Below, in pieces: positions 1 to 7,986 of a DNA stretch of 25,634 nucleotides. The stretch's first letter is position 1; every line of letters starts with the position of its first letter. Origin of the DNA: a virus. A program made the position numbers and the translations under genes. Location of the stretch: the IMG/VR virus record IMGVR_UViG_3300030110_000630, positions 1-25,634 of that record; one strand, written 5' to 3'. The notes under the pieces were generated by a model. That model was given only the letters and a program-made list of their open reading frames with translations. It made no database searches and had not been told where the DNA came from.

Positions 1-182
1 ATTGTAGGTATTACCTCTGATGATACTAATTCTACTTTTCTTTTCATCTCTTTATATTCTTGTTCTTTAACTAAAAGTTCTGCTTCCAGTTCTTGTAGTT
101 TAACCACTTGATCAGATAATTTATTGGCATCATTTGCACCATCTAAATCTTCTCTTTGGTCTTTTTCAAAATCAATCGACAT
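1..182 (-). CDS. Partial coiled-coil phage protein (N-terminal 60 residues)
   Basis: The protein begins MSIDFEKDQREDL and runs off the left edge, so its C-terminus is missing. Residues about 20-52 are rich in Leu, Glu, Lys and Val in a heptad-like arrangement (KLSDQVVKLQELEAELL), which predicts a coiled coil; the part visible ends VSSEVIPT. The start at 182 is supported by AAGGAG about 8 bases upstream. The gene overlaps the end of the preceding minus-strand gene by 11 bases, so the two are probably co-transcribed. Small proteins with an N-terminal coiled coil followed by an EE/SE-x-IPT segment are familiar from marine and T7-like phage genomes as conserved proteins of unknown role; that resemblance is from memory. 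No function is assigned. Confidence 0.75.
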   Translation of the reverse strand, partial: MSIDFEKDQREDLDGANDANKLSDQVVKLQELEAELLVKEQEYKEMKRKVELVSSEVIPT

Positions 183-534
183 TGATTTCTCCTTTCTCAT
201 GTAAGTTTATTTTTAAAGGATAATACATTTTTTCTTGTCTATCCCATTTTAGTAAATTAAATTTACCATTTGTTATTTCAGAAACAATAGAGCATGCAAT
301 ACCAATAATAGCTGGATCACCAGTTAATAATAAATAGTCTTCTGGAGTGTAGTCTCTTAAAAGTTTTCTTAATTTAAAAACTAATGGTCCAGGAGAAAAA
401 ATTATTTGAGAAAATTCTGGTAATAAAAAATTAAAATCACCATACTCTCTTGCACTCATAATATTAATTTTAGGAGTACCGGCTTTAGTTCCAGGCAATT
501 CCTGTATTACGTAAACTTTTCTTCTTTCTGACAT
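172..534 (-). CDS. Conserved marine-phage protein of unknown function, 120 aa
   Basis: The product starts MSERRKVYVIQELPG and contains LRKLLRDYTPEDYLLLTGDP and NLLKWDRQEKMYYPL. This is the pattern of a small conserved family often seen beside replication genes in uncultured marine phages; no biochemical role is known to me. It looks like a soluble alpha/beta protein without signal peptide or membrane segment. A longer reading from TTG at 570 would add 12 residues, but the family-like sequence begins at the ATG at 534. Neither start has a Shine-Dalgarno motif, and the promoter proposed for it would give an almost leaderless message starting within a few bases of this ATG. It is first of the leftward pair and diverges from the helicase gene. 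Confidence 0.75.
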   Translation of the reverse strand: MSERRKVYVIQELPGTKAGTPKINIMSAREYGDFNFLLPEFSQIIFSPGPLVFKLRKLLRDYTPEDYLLLTGDPAIIGIACSIVSEITNGKFNLLKWDRQEKMYYPLKINLHEKGEINVD

Positions 535-562
535 TGACAAACAATATAGGAGGTTATATATA
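534..562 (+). promoter_or_regulatory. Sigma70-like promoter for the helicase gene
   Basis: A perfect TTGACA at 534-539 is followed after 17 bases by TATATA at 557-562 (four of six matches). The expected start near 569 leaves a leader of about 20 bases before the helicase ATG at 589, with a weak AGAAAG ribosome-binding motif at 573-578. The promoter fully overlaps the leftward one, so the two would compete for RNA polymerase. Confidence 0.45.
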
Positions 563-570
563 GATGTCAA
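543..570 (-). promoter_or_regulatory. Sigma70-like promoter for the leftward genes
   Basis: On the minus strand a perfect TTGACA (570-565) is followed after 16 bases by TATATT (548-543), five of six matches to the -10 consensus. Transcription would start about 6-8 bases further on, at or just before the ATG at 534. It lies on top of the rightward promoter at 534-562. This is a motif match only. Confidence 0.45.
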
Positions 571-599
571 CTAGAAAGAAAAAAAATTATGAATTATAG
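564..599 (+). other. Possible 11-codon leader ORF ahead of the helicase
   Basis: A perfect AGGAGG (548-553) lies 10 bases before an ATG at 564. That ATG opens a frame reading MSTRKKKNYEL and then stop (597-599), overlapping the helicase start at 589 in another frame. If transcripts begin upstream of 548, this short ORF would carry the strong ribosome-binding site and the helicase would be translated by coupling. If transcripts begin near 569, as the overlapping promoter suggests, the AGGAGG is only promoter spacer and the ORF is not expressed. Confidence 0.2.
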
Positions 600-2022
600 A
601 TTTAAGACTAAGCCTTATGCGCATCAATTAAAAGCGTTAGAGCTTTCCTGGGAAAAGCCATACTTTGCTTATTTTATGGAAATGGGTACTGGTAAATCAA
701 AAGTATTGATTGATAATATTGCTATGTTGTATGACGCCGGTAAAATCAATGGTGTTTTAATTGTGGCACCAAAAGGTGTTTATAAAAATTGGTATGATAG
801 TGAAATACCTACGCACATGCCAGACCATGTAGAATATGAGGATTGTTTATGGCAATCTATGATTACTAAAAAACAACAAACAGCATTAGATAAAGTTTTT
901 GTACCTGGAGAAGACCTACATATTTTAATTATGAATGTGGAAGCTTTCTCTACTAAAAAAGGTGTAGAGTTTGCAGCTAAATTTTTACGTTGTCATAGAA
1001 CTATGATGGCTATTGATGAGTCTACAACTATTAAAAATCCAGATGCTAAAAGAACTAAACACATATGTTCTCTTGGTGAATATGCACCCTATAAAAGAAT
1101 ACTTACAGGTTCTCCTGTGACAAAGTCACCATTAGATTTATACAAACAATGTGAATTTCTTAAAAAAGAATTACTAGGACATAGCTCTTATTATACGTTT
1201 AGAACCAGGTATGCTAAAATGAAAACGGCAAACTTTGGTGGTAGGTCTGTACAAATTGTAACCGGCTACCAACACCTTGGAGAACTATCAGAAAAACTAA
1301 AAGCTTTTTCTTATCGTGTATTAAAAGATGATTGCTTAGATTTACCTGCAAAAACATTTATTAAACGTATAGTCCAGCTTACACCAGATCAAACTAAACT
1401 ATACAAACAGATGAAAGTCTTAGCTCTTGCACAAATGGACGGTAAGATAATGACTACAGCCACTGTATTGACCCAGTTAATGCGATTACAACAAATAACT
1501 TGTGGTCACTTTACTGCAGATGATGGTACTATAAAAGAAGTAGACTCTAATAGATTACCAGAACTTATGAATGTATTAGAAGAGATAGAAGGTAAAGTTG
1601 TTATTTGGGCCCATTGGCAGCGAGATGTTAATAGGATAATCCGGGAGATATCTAAAAAATTTGGCGAAAATAGTTTTGTAGATTACTACGGTTTAACACC
1701 AATGTCCGAGCGTCAAAAAAATATAGAAAAATTTCAAGATCCAAACTCACCAGTCAAATACTTTATTGGTACTACACAGACAGGTGGTTATGGTATTACA
1801 CTTACCGCAGCTAGTAATATGATTTATTATTCTAATGGTTATGATTTAGAAAAACGACAACAATCAGAAGCTAGAATAGATCGTATTGGACAACACTATC
1901 CTATGACCTATATTGATATTATGTGTGAGCATACTGTTGATGAAAGAATTGTAAAAGCTTTAAAAAAGAAAGTAGATATAGCTAGCCAAATTATGGGTGA
2001 AGAACTTAAAGATTGGATTTAA
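589..2022 (+). CDS. SNF2-family (SF2) DNA helicase/translocase
   Basis: A 477-residue two-domain superfamily 2 ATPase. A Q-motif-like YAHQLKAL is at residues 10-17 and Walker A EMGTGKS at 31-37. Motif II reads DEST at 143-146, the DExx box typical of SNF2-like phage enzymes, and motif III LTGSP is at 172-176. In the C-terminal domain, GTTQTGGYGITLT lies near 394-406 and motif VI QSEARIDRIGQ at 425-435, with the arginine finger. All catalytic motifs are intact. By family it should be an ATP-driven double-stranded DNA translocase or helicase acting in replication or recombination. It is the only plus-strand gene in the window and ends in a 4-base TTAA overlap with the convergent peptidase gene. 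The ATG at 589 places the helicase motifs at the usual distance from the N-terminus. Confidence 0.93.
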   Translation: MNYRFKTKPYAHQLKALELSWEKPYFAYFMEMGTGKSKVLIDNIAMLYDAGKINGVLIVAPKGVYKNWYDSEIPTHMPDHVEYEDCLWQSMITKKQQTALDKVFVPGEDLHILIMNVEAFSTKKGVEFAAKFLRCHRTMMAIDESTTIKNPDAKRTKHICSLGEYAPYKRILTGSPVTKSPLDLYKQCEFLKKELLGHSSYYTFRTRYAKMKTANFGGRSVQIVTGYQHLGELSEKLKAFSYRVLKDDCLDLPAKTFIKRIVQLTPDQTKLYKQMKVLALAQMDGKIMTTATVLTQLMRLQQITCGHFTADDGTIKEVDSNRLPELMNVLEEIEGKVVIWAHWQRDVNRIIREISKKFGENSFVDYYGLTPMSERQKNIEKFQDPNSPVKYFIGTTQTGGYGITLTAASNMIYYSNGYDLEKRQQSEARIDRIGQHYPMTYIDIMCEHTVDERIVKALKKKVDIASQIMGEELKDWI

Positions 2023-2504
2023 CCAACAACTTTACCACCTGACCATTTCATTTCTGGTAGGCCTTCGGTATATTTTTTACCATCAAAAGTAAGAACTTGT
2101 TTTCTATTTGAACCAGACTCATGATAACTTATGTGAACCCATCCACCGGCTGGATCATCTGGATCATAAAATTCCATAATTAATTGATCAAAGTCTACGT
2201 TGTTTTGTAGCCAGTAAGCTGTCTTAATGTTGGGCACGCCAAAAATTTCTAGGTCGACCGCCTGGCCTTTCGCATGTTGCGACGTCTTCTTCGATCCAAT
2301 AGCTTCACATAACGCTTCGGAACGGTAGCCAGAGGTAATAGTAACGGGTTGATCAAAATGTGCGCGAAGCGGTTCCAAAACTTCATAGCATAAATCTCCT
2401 AAACTTTTAATTTCTCCAGATCCTGGAGTATTGTCTATTCCTTTCCGCGTCGCTGTCATCGACTTGGTCATCTCTTTAAGAGTAAAGTGTTTACTAAGCT
2501 GCAT
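2019..2504 (-). CDS. M15-family zinc D-Ala-D-Ala peptidase (probable endolysin)
   Basis: The 161-residue protein has the M15 (VanY / M15_3-like) signature. SGYRS is at residues 58-62, SQHAKGQAVDLE at 75-86 supplies zinc ligands His77 and Asp84, and GWVHISY near 121-127 supplies the third ligand His124. Glu111 in LIMEF is a candidate catalytic acid, less certain. The family cuts peptide bonds in the peptidoglycan stem or cross-bridge, so this is the best lysis candidate in the window; a virion-associated wall enzyme is the alternative. There is no signal peptide, so it would need the adjacent membrane protein or another holin for export. It is the last gene of the leftward virion operon. The middle of the gene is unusually G+C-rich (about 47% over 2221-2400 by hand count). 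Confidence 0.9.
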   Translation of the reverse strand: MQLSKHFTLKEMTKSMTATRKGIDNTPGSGEIKSLGDLCYEVLEPLRAHFDQPVTITSGYRSEALCEAIGSKKTSQHAKGQAVDLEIFGVPNIKTAYWLQNNVDFDQLIMEFYDPDDPAGGWVHISYHESGSNRKQVLTFDGKKYTEGLPEMKWSGGKVVG

Positions 2505-2510
2505 GATTTT

Positions 2511-2699
2511 TTATCTAATAATTAACGCAAATATAACATATGCCATACCCGAGATCAACGCTCCAGTAGACACTAATAAGATGCTTTCTACGCGGTTAAT
2601 TTGACGCTCAAGCTTATGTATCTTGTCATGCGTTTGCTTCTGCATGATTCGACAAAGCTTTTCGTGGTCTTCTATTTTTTGTAGTGCATTTTTAGCCAT
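2511..2699 (-). CDS. Small one-helix membrane protein, holin/XhlA-like
   Basis: A 62-residue protein. Residues about 5-40 are charged and heptad-like (ALQKIEDHEKL, DKIHKLERQINRVE), predicting a coiled coil. Residues 41-61 form one hydrophobic segment (ILLVSTGALISGMAYVIFAL) with a single Arg at the C-terminus. Coiled coil followed by a C-terminal membrane anchor resembles the XhlA/haemolysin-type lysis accessory family. It lies 6 bases upstream of the M15 peptidase and 1 base after the large virion protein, which supports a lysis role. It could instead be a spanin-like or membrane-tethering factor; one helix alone does not prove a holin. Confidence 0.75.
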   Translation of the reverse strand: MAKNALQKIEDHEKLCRIMQKQTHDKIHKLERQINRVESILLVSTGALISGMAYVIFALIIR

Positions 2700-2700
2700 G

Positions 2701-5700
2701 TTATCCTTGTGGAAATAGTATTGATAATTTTTGTTCTGTTGTCAAGTTATTAAAATTACCGCCTTGTACTTGAGCTGACACAGCATTAGCATCAATGTTA
2801 GGTAAATTAAGTGTTGTTGGACCAAGTGGTGTATCTTCCATAATAGTTTCTAATGGGTTTTCAAACACAGGAAACTCAGCTAAATCTAAACTTAAATCTG
2901 CAAACTGACCTTCTAATTCTGAAATTACATCTGCAGCAGCGTCAAAAGGATTTGCAATACCTATTTTTGCTGCGTTTTGTTCAAACGCATCTCTAACTTC
3001 TTTTGATATCCTATAAGGTCGATAAACATTTCCTTCAATTGCGTTTACTTCTGCATTAGATATTCTATCTAATGCACTATAAAAACCATCTTCAGAAATA
3101 TTTAATAATCTTGCTGCCTCCATGTCACCTTTTAAAGTTTTCTTTACATCAAACAATGCACGGTTAGCGTTTATATATGCATCTACAATTTCTTTAGGTT
3201 CAACAGGTCCACCTTTCAATGCAACTCTAGTAAATAATGATCTTGAATCCCTTACACCTTTTTGAAAGTTTGCAACTTTAAAATTCATTGCTCTATCAGG
3301 ATTTACTTTTACAGATCTAAAACCAAACAATCCTTGAAACTCATCACCAAATTCAAACTCTTGACCATACTCATCAAACTTACCTTTTGTAATTACATCA
3401 ACAGATTCTATAGATCTATCTAATCTTTTTAATTGATCAAAAGAGAAAGGCATTTGTGCTCTAACTAAGTGTGCAAATATTTTGCTATTACGATCTCCTG
3501 CTGTATCTTCTGGACTGTAAACTTGGAAACCTTCTCTTGTTCTACCGCCTCTAGCTATAATATCTAATGCAGCCTCAGTCCAAATAGACTCTGATATAAA
3601 AGGCTGACCAAATTCTGACATAGCTGTAAACATACCTTTTGCAAAGTCATCCATCATGCCGTCTTCATCTGTTCTACCGTCTTGAACAGCATTAACGATT
3701 GATTGTAATGGTCTAATTAATGTGTCGTATGCATTAGCGTGACTAAAATCTATGTATTTAAAACTACCATCTTCTTGTTTGATAGGTAACAATGTAGAGT
3801 TTTTTGACCATTGGGCTGCAAATCTACGGATAGCCTCTCTTTCCTCGTCTGTGACGTCGTATAGGGCCTGGAATGCTGCTGTTGTAGCCACTGGTACTGC
3901 CGCAACTGTAGTCGTAAATCCAAATAATCTAGTATATCCAATACCTTGCATAGGTTTTACAACTGTACCATCAGCTAAAGTTATTGATTCATTTATTTCT
4001 CTTAATGCTCGTCTTACAATATTTGTACCTGTTCTAGCTATCTCTGCTGGGAAAGATACGAAATTACCAATAGGTAATTTTCTTAAACCTTTTACAAAGT
4101 CAGAAACATAATCGTAGTTAGGTATATTATTTCTTACAATGTCAGCTGCTTCTTGTTTAAAAAATTGTTCGTCTAATCTAACATCAACACCATTACGTTT
4201 AAAAGATTGTCCTCTAACTAATCCAACTTTTTCATATGCTTTTTCTAATCTAGATTTTTCTATAGCCCAAGAATATATTTTCCAAAAGTCATCTTCAGCT
4301 GTGTATAAATCTTGTGATACTTGTTTTAATTTTGATAATGGTTTTAATAGTAATCTCATTCCTTTGTCAGACGTCATAGTTTCACCAAAGTTTACATCTT
4401 TTAATAGTCTAGATAAATCTCCAAGTCTTACGTTAGAATTTACAACACCTAACTCTAATAGTTCTTGATACAAATCATTCTGTTGTCTTGTGCCTTTTAA
4501 TGGTGTCTGTAATGCTTGATATGCTTGTTTAATTGCACTTAAGTCTGCTGCTGGTAAAATACCATTTGCTGCAGCAAAAGCTCCAGCACTTACAAAGTTA
4601 CGTAAGTGTGTTACAGGTGATAAAATTGTTTTAGCAATCTGTGATGTAGCTTTAGGATACAATACTAAACTTTCATATATTCTACCAAGAATACCTGAGC
4701 CTTGTGTTGTTAACGAAGTTTGTTCCATAGCATCAGCTACCCCAGATCTTGCAAAAAATGGTTTAGAAACATCACCAAAAGGATTACTTGAACCTGACGC
4801 AATGTTTACGTTTAAAGTTTGCGCAGGATCAATAGGTTGTATTCTTCTATAGTCATCACCAAAAAATGCTCTAGCTTCTTGCTCTGATCTAGCAAACATG
4901 GGTTGCGATACAGTTCGTTTGTCAGCGGCAGCTGTCCAATTAGCAACAACCTCATCATTCTTTTTTATAAGATCGTCATAAAATAAATTACGTCTTGTAA
5001 TTAAAGATAACTTAGCCATACCACCTATCATTGTTTGCATAGGATTTTTTTGTTTACCAAATAAATCATCAATTACTTTTCTATCTGCAGCAGATTCTAA
5101 ATCTTTAATTGATATTCTAGCAATACCACCACGTTTAACTGCATCATCTAATGCAGTTCTGTTTACAAAAAAGTCTGGTATGTTAAATAATGCATCAGAA
5201 GGTTTATCCATTCGTAAACCTTTAGGTAGTCCTGAAGTTTTTAATACATTGTTAACAATTTGTTCTGCTTCTAAATCTGTAATATCTTTACCCGCTTCTC
5301 TTGCACTAGATTTAAATAATGTTTTAGCATTTTCTACAGCTTCAGCCGCAGGTTTATATCTTAACCATGGTAAAATACTTTTGTCTTGAAAGATATCATA
5401 TGTAGAACCAAGGTAATTTTTAAATTTACCACCAAACAATTGTTTAAAAGATTGTATGTCCGCAGCATCTAAGGTTCCACCTAGTTTAGAAAATAATTTA
5501 GACCAAGCTGTCCTCATATTTGATAGTCCGCCAAGAATAGAAATTTCTAATTCTTTTGCTTTGTCTGCGTTAGGTGCAAATTTTCGTATTTGATCTTTTA
5601 CTTTTTGTATCATAGCAGCATCCATATCACCAAACGCTGCGACACCATCATCACCTAGTCTTGCTTCACCAGATAATAACGCATCATTTACATCTCCTAA

Positions 5701-6612
5701 AAATTGTGTTCTTTCTTTTGCAGATTGTTTATTAAATACTGTACGCATAGGTGGAAATAATTTATCTATATCAACATCAAGATCTCTAGATAAGTTTCTT
5801 GCAACGTTTGCATCAGCTGCTTGCGCACCAATTGATTGTCTTTCTATATCAAAAAATTCTTGTGTCTTACCACTACGTGCTCTAAATTTTGAAGCAACAG
5901 TATCAATCCATCTATCTAATTGTGAGTTAGCTGTGTCTAATCCCTTGTTCCTGTTTGTTATTTTTTTAATAACTGTACCTGCACCACTTAAAATACCTGT
6001 AAACAATGCACCTTCTGTACCAAACTTAATTCTATTTAATATTTCTCTTGTTGCATCTGGGTCAGTGTCGCTTCTATCTATTTTAGTTGGACCACCTAAC
6101 AGATCTCCGAACGTACCAATGGCTTCTGCATCACCTACAAACACACCTTCTGCAATACCACCACCAATTGCACCTGCTATAAACTGTCTACCTTTACCCT
6201 TGGCTGTAAGTTCTAATGCTTCATCAGCTGCATCAACTAATTTTTTATTTCCTAATCTAACATATTTATTATTTTTACCTGCAAGCATTGCAGTTTTTGC
6301 CATACCGCTAGCAGATTTAAATGCTAGACCACCAGGTATACCTATGTTTACTAATGCTTCTGTAATTTTTCCTGCAGCTGTTGCCTCTGCTTTCTCATCA
6401 AACTCTGTAAGGTCATCAAACCATTGCTCAACTGCAGCAGCTTTACCACTGTTGACACCAAGATCCATTAGACTTGCACCTAAAGAAAAAAAACCTTTTG
6501 GTATTGCAATTAAACCTGATGCTACACCTGATAGCATAGATTCAATTGTACCTACCTTACTAGCCTTATCTGCTGTGTTAAAGTATGCTGAATAATCAAA
6601 GTTTGAGGCCAT
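2701..6612 (-). CDS. Giant internal virion / DNA-ejection-type protein, 1303 aa
   Basis: The longest gene in the window. The N-terminal quarter alternates hydrophobic Gly/Ala-rich segments (for example SGVASGLIAIPKGFFSLGASL near 28-48, and FIAGAIGGGIAEGVFVG near 144-160) with charged helices. Further hydrophobic stretches occur near 653-690 (ILSPVTHLRNFVSAGAFAA) and in GFTTTVAAVPVATTAAF in the last third. The protein ends in LTTEQKLSILFPQG. Large, late-transcribed proteins of this kind directly upstream of lysis genes are typically internal virion proteins injected into the host to extend the tail through the envelope. I could not identify a transglycosylase or other catalytic motif. A run of AAGAGGT about 8 bases before the ATG supports the start. 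Function is inferred from size, composition and position. Confidence 0.72.
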   Translation of the reverse strand: MASNFDYSAYFNTADKASKVGTIESMLSGVASGLIAIPKGFFSLGASLMDLGVNSGKAAAVEQWFDDLTEFDEKAEATAAGKITEALVNIGIPGGLAFKSASGMAKTAMLAGKNNKYVRLGNKKLVDAADEALELTAKGKGRQFIAGAIGGGIAEGVFVGDAEAIGTFGDLLGGPTKIDRSDTDPDATREILNRIKFGTEGALFTGILSGAGTVIKKITNRNKGLDTANSQLDRWIDTVASKFRARSGKTQEFFDIERQSIGAQAADANVARNLSRDLDVDIDKLFPPMRTVFNKQSAKERTQFLGDVNDALLSGEARLGDDGVAAFGDMDAAMIQKVKDQIRKFAPNADKAKELEISILGGLSNMRTAWSKLFSKLGGTLDAADIQSFKQLFGGKFKNYLGSTYDIFQDKSILPWLRYKPAAEAVENAKTLFKSSAREAGKDITDLEAEQIVNNVLKTSGLPKGLRMDKPSDALFNIPDFFVNRTALDDAVKRGGIARISIKDLESAADRKVIDDLFGKQKNPMQTMIGGMAKLSLITRRNLFYDDLIKKNDEVVANWTAAADKRTVSQPMFARSEQEARAFFGDDYRRIQPIDPAQTLNVNIASGSSNPFGDVSKPFFARSGVADAMEQTSLTTQGSGILGRIYESLVLYPKATSQIAKTILSPVTHLRNFVSAGAFAAANGILPAADLSAIKQAYQALQTPLKGTRQQNDLYQELLELGVVNSNVRLGDLSRLLKDVNFGETMTSDKGMRLLLKPLSKLKQVSQDLYTAEDDFWKIYSWAIEKSRLEKAYEKVGLVRGQSFKRNGVDVRLDEQFFKQEAADIVRNNIPNYDYVSDFVKGLRKLPIGNFVSFPAEIARTGTNIVRRALREINESITLADGTVVKPMQGIGYTRLFGFTTTVAAVPVATTAAFQALYDVTDEEREAIRRFAAQWSKNSTLLPIKQEDGSFKYIDFSHANAYDTLIRPLQSIVNAVQDGRTDEDGMMDDFAKGMFTAMSEFGQPFISESIWTEAALDIIARGGRTREGFQVYSPEDTAGDRNSKIFAHLVRAQMPFSFDQLKRLDRSIESVDVITKGKFDEYGQEFEFGDEFQGLFGFRSVKVNPDRAMNFKVANFQKGVRDSRSLFTRVALKGGPVEPKEIVDAYINANRALFDVKKTLKGDMEAARLLNISEDGFYSALDRISNAEVNAIEGNVYRPYRISKEVRDAFEQNAAKIGIANPFDAAADVISELEGQFADLSLDLAEFPVFENPLETIMEDTPLGPTTLNLPNIDANAVSAQVQGGNFNNLTTEQKLSILFPQG

Positions 6613-6615
6613 GTG

Positions 6616-7980
6616 TTACCTCTTAATATCTGTTACTTGACCTTCTGTAATAGTAACTAAAACATCACCTACAGTGTAATCACCATCAGGTAAATTTTTA
6701 CCTTTTATAATTTCTGTAGTAGCTTGTATAATTATATCTTGTTCTGATATTTCTCCAGACTTTTTAGCTTTTTCCATTACGTCTGTTAGTTGTGTTTTTG
6801 TAAGTATGTTTCCTTTAAAGTTGTCTGATGCAACAGATGCTGCAGCATCAATTGCTGATTGACCTGATAAATTTTTAGAAGCTGCTATCTTAGCTTCTGC
6901 AAAACCTGTGTTTAAATCTTTATCTATTTTTTCCATTTGTTTTAATCTGTACTCATTAAGAAGTTTAGCACTTGGATCAGAAGCTTTAATATCTTTTTCA
7001 ATCTCACCTTTAAGTATAAGAGTATCAATAGCATCTTTAGTTTTCTTAGGTTTATCAAATGCTTTACTAGTTGATTGTATAATTTGATTAATTAAACTAC
7101 CATCTTTTATAGCTCCTTTTAAATCTCCACCTGCTTGGTTAACAGCTTGACTAGCTGCGATTAAAGAATCATAAGCAGCTTCTTTGTTCATACCCTTAAT
7201 GTCCATGATGTCTCTGTATTTTTCTACTTGAGCTGCACGTTTTTCTTTTGGACTTAATTCTACACCACTACCTGCAGCACCTTTGTTGTCAGTGTCAGTT
7301 AATAGTTTTTCTAAGCCTCCTGGAGGTGGTGGACCTTGCATTTCTAATTCTTCATCTGATTTAGGTGTACCATCTGGATAAAAATAATATGCAGCAGAAG
7401 CTATTGTTATAGGATCTTTTGCAACAGACCAAATAGCTTTACCTGCTTTTTGTGTCAAGCCAACAGCTGTTGGAGATGTTGCTCCTTTGTATAAACCAGT
7501 TACAGCTTTACCAGACATAGTTCCTGATAAATATTTACCAAATGGATTAGGTACAAATTCATTAACTGTTTGTGGTCCTGTTCCTGGACCAATGGGTTGA
7601 GTTCTAACTTGCCCTGAATACGGGCCTGAATATTTAGTAACTAAACTACCTTGACTTGTTGGACCTTGTTTTGCAACTTGAACTGTTTTAGGTACGTTTT
7701 TACCAAATATATTTTTAAACGCTTGAACACCTTTTTTACCATATCTCATTGCTGCAGGACCTGCTCTCATTGCAAGAGGTGCTAATCTTGCTAGTCCCAT
7801 ACCTACACCAGCAACAACTGGTACAAAGTGTTTTTCTCTACCACTTGCATCTTTAAATCTATTTGGATGTTGACCAACTAATAACATACCGCCATTTTTT
7901 TTTGGTTCCCTAATGCCTGACATAACACCCTCTTTGATAGGGCCGCCGTATCTAAACATTGGTCTATTTAATGGTCTCAT
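6616..7980 (-). CDS. Probable internal virion protein, 454 aa
   Basis: The N-terminus is proline- and glycine-rich and basic (MRPLNRPMFRYGG). A hydrophobic segment follows near residues 53-75 (VPVVAGVGMGLARLAPLA), then a basic stretch, a low-complexity linker (YSGPYSGQVRTQPIGPG) and a long helical, Lys/Asp/Glu/Ala-rich C-terminal half. No enzyme motif was recognised. The gene sits between two other internal-protein-like genes, 3 bases before the giant protein and 6 bases after the Q/A-rich one. Proteins opening with an MFR-x-GG motif are recurrent in marine phage virion operons. The most likely role is a minor internal or ejected protein. Confidence 0.65.
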   Translation of the reverse strand: MRPLNRPMFRYGGPIKEGVMSGIREPKKNGGMLLVGQHPNRFKDASGREKHFVPVVAGVGMGLARLAPLAMRAGPAAMRYGKKGVQAFKNIFGKNVPKTVQVAKQGPTSQGSLVTKYSGPYSGQVRTQPIGPGTGPQTVNEFVPNPFGKYLSGTMSGKAVTGLYKGATSPTAVGLTQKAGKAIWSVAKDPITIASAAYYFYPDGTPKSDEELEMQGPPPPGGLEKLLTDTDNKGAAGSGVELSPKEKRAAQVEKYRDIMDIKGMNKEAAYDSLIAASQAVNQAGGDLKGAIKDGSLINQIIQSTSKAFDKPKKTKDAIDTLILKGEIEKDIKASDPSAKLLNEYRLKQMEKIDKDLNTGFAEAKIAASKNLSGQSAIDAAASVASDNFKGNILTKTQLTDVMEKAKKSGEISEQDIIIQATTEIIKGKNLPDGDYTVGDVLVTITEGQVTDIKR

Positions 7981-7986
7981 AATTAT

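Noticed and set aside
2000-2040. Bidirectional intrinsic terminator between helicase and peptidase
   Set aside because: No G+C-rich stem with U-run; only the 4-base TTAA overlap of the two stop codons.
3752-4468. Two plus-strand open frames (119 and 109 codons) opposite the giant virion protein
   Set aside because: Composition mirrors the minus-strand gene; no promoter, ribosome-binding site or recognisable motif.
5933-6595. 220-codon plus-strand open frame opposite the giant virion protein
   Set aside because: Low-complexity Pro/Ala/Ser/Leu translation typical of the complement of a real coding frame; no ribosome-binding site and the minus-strand gene explains the region.
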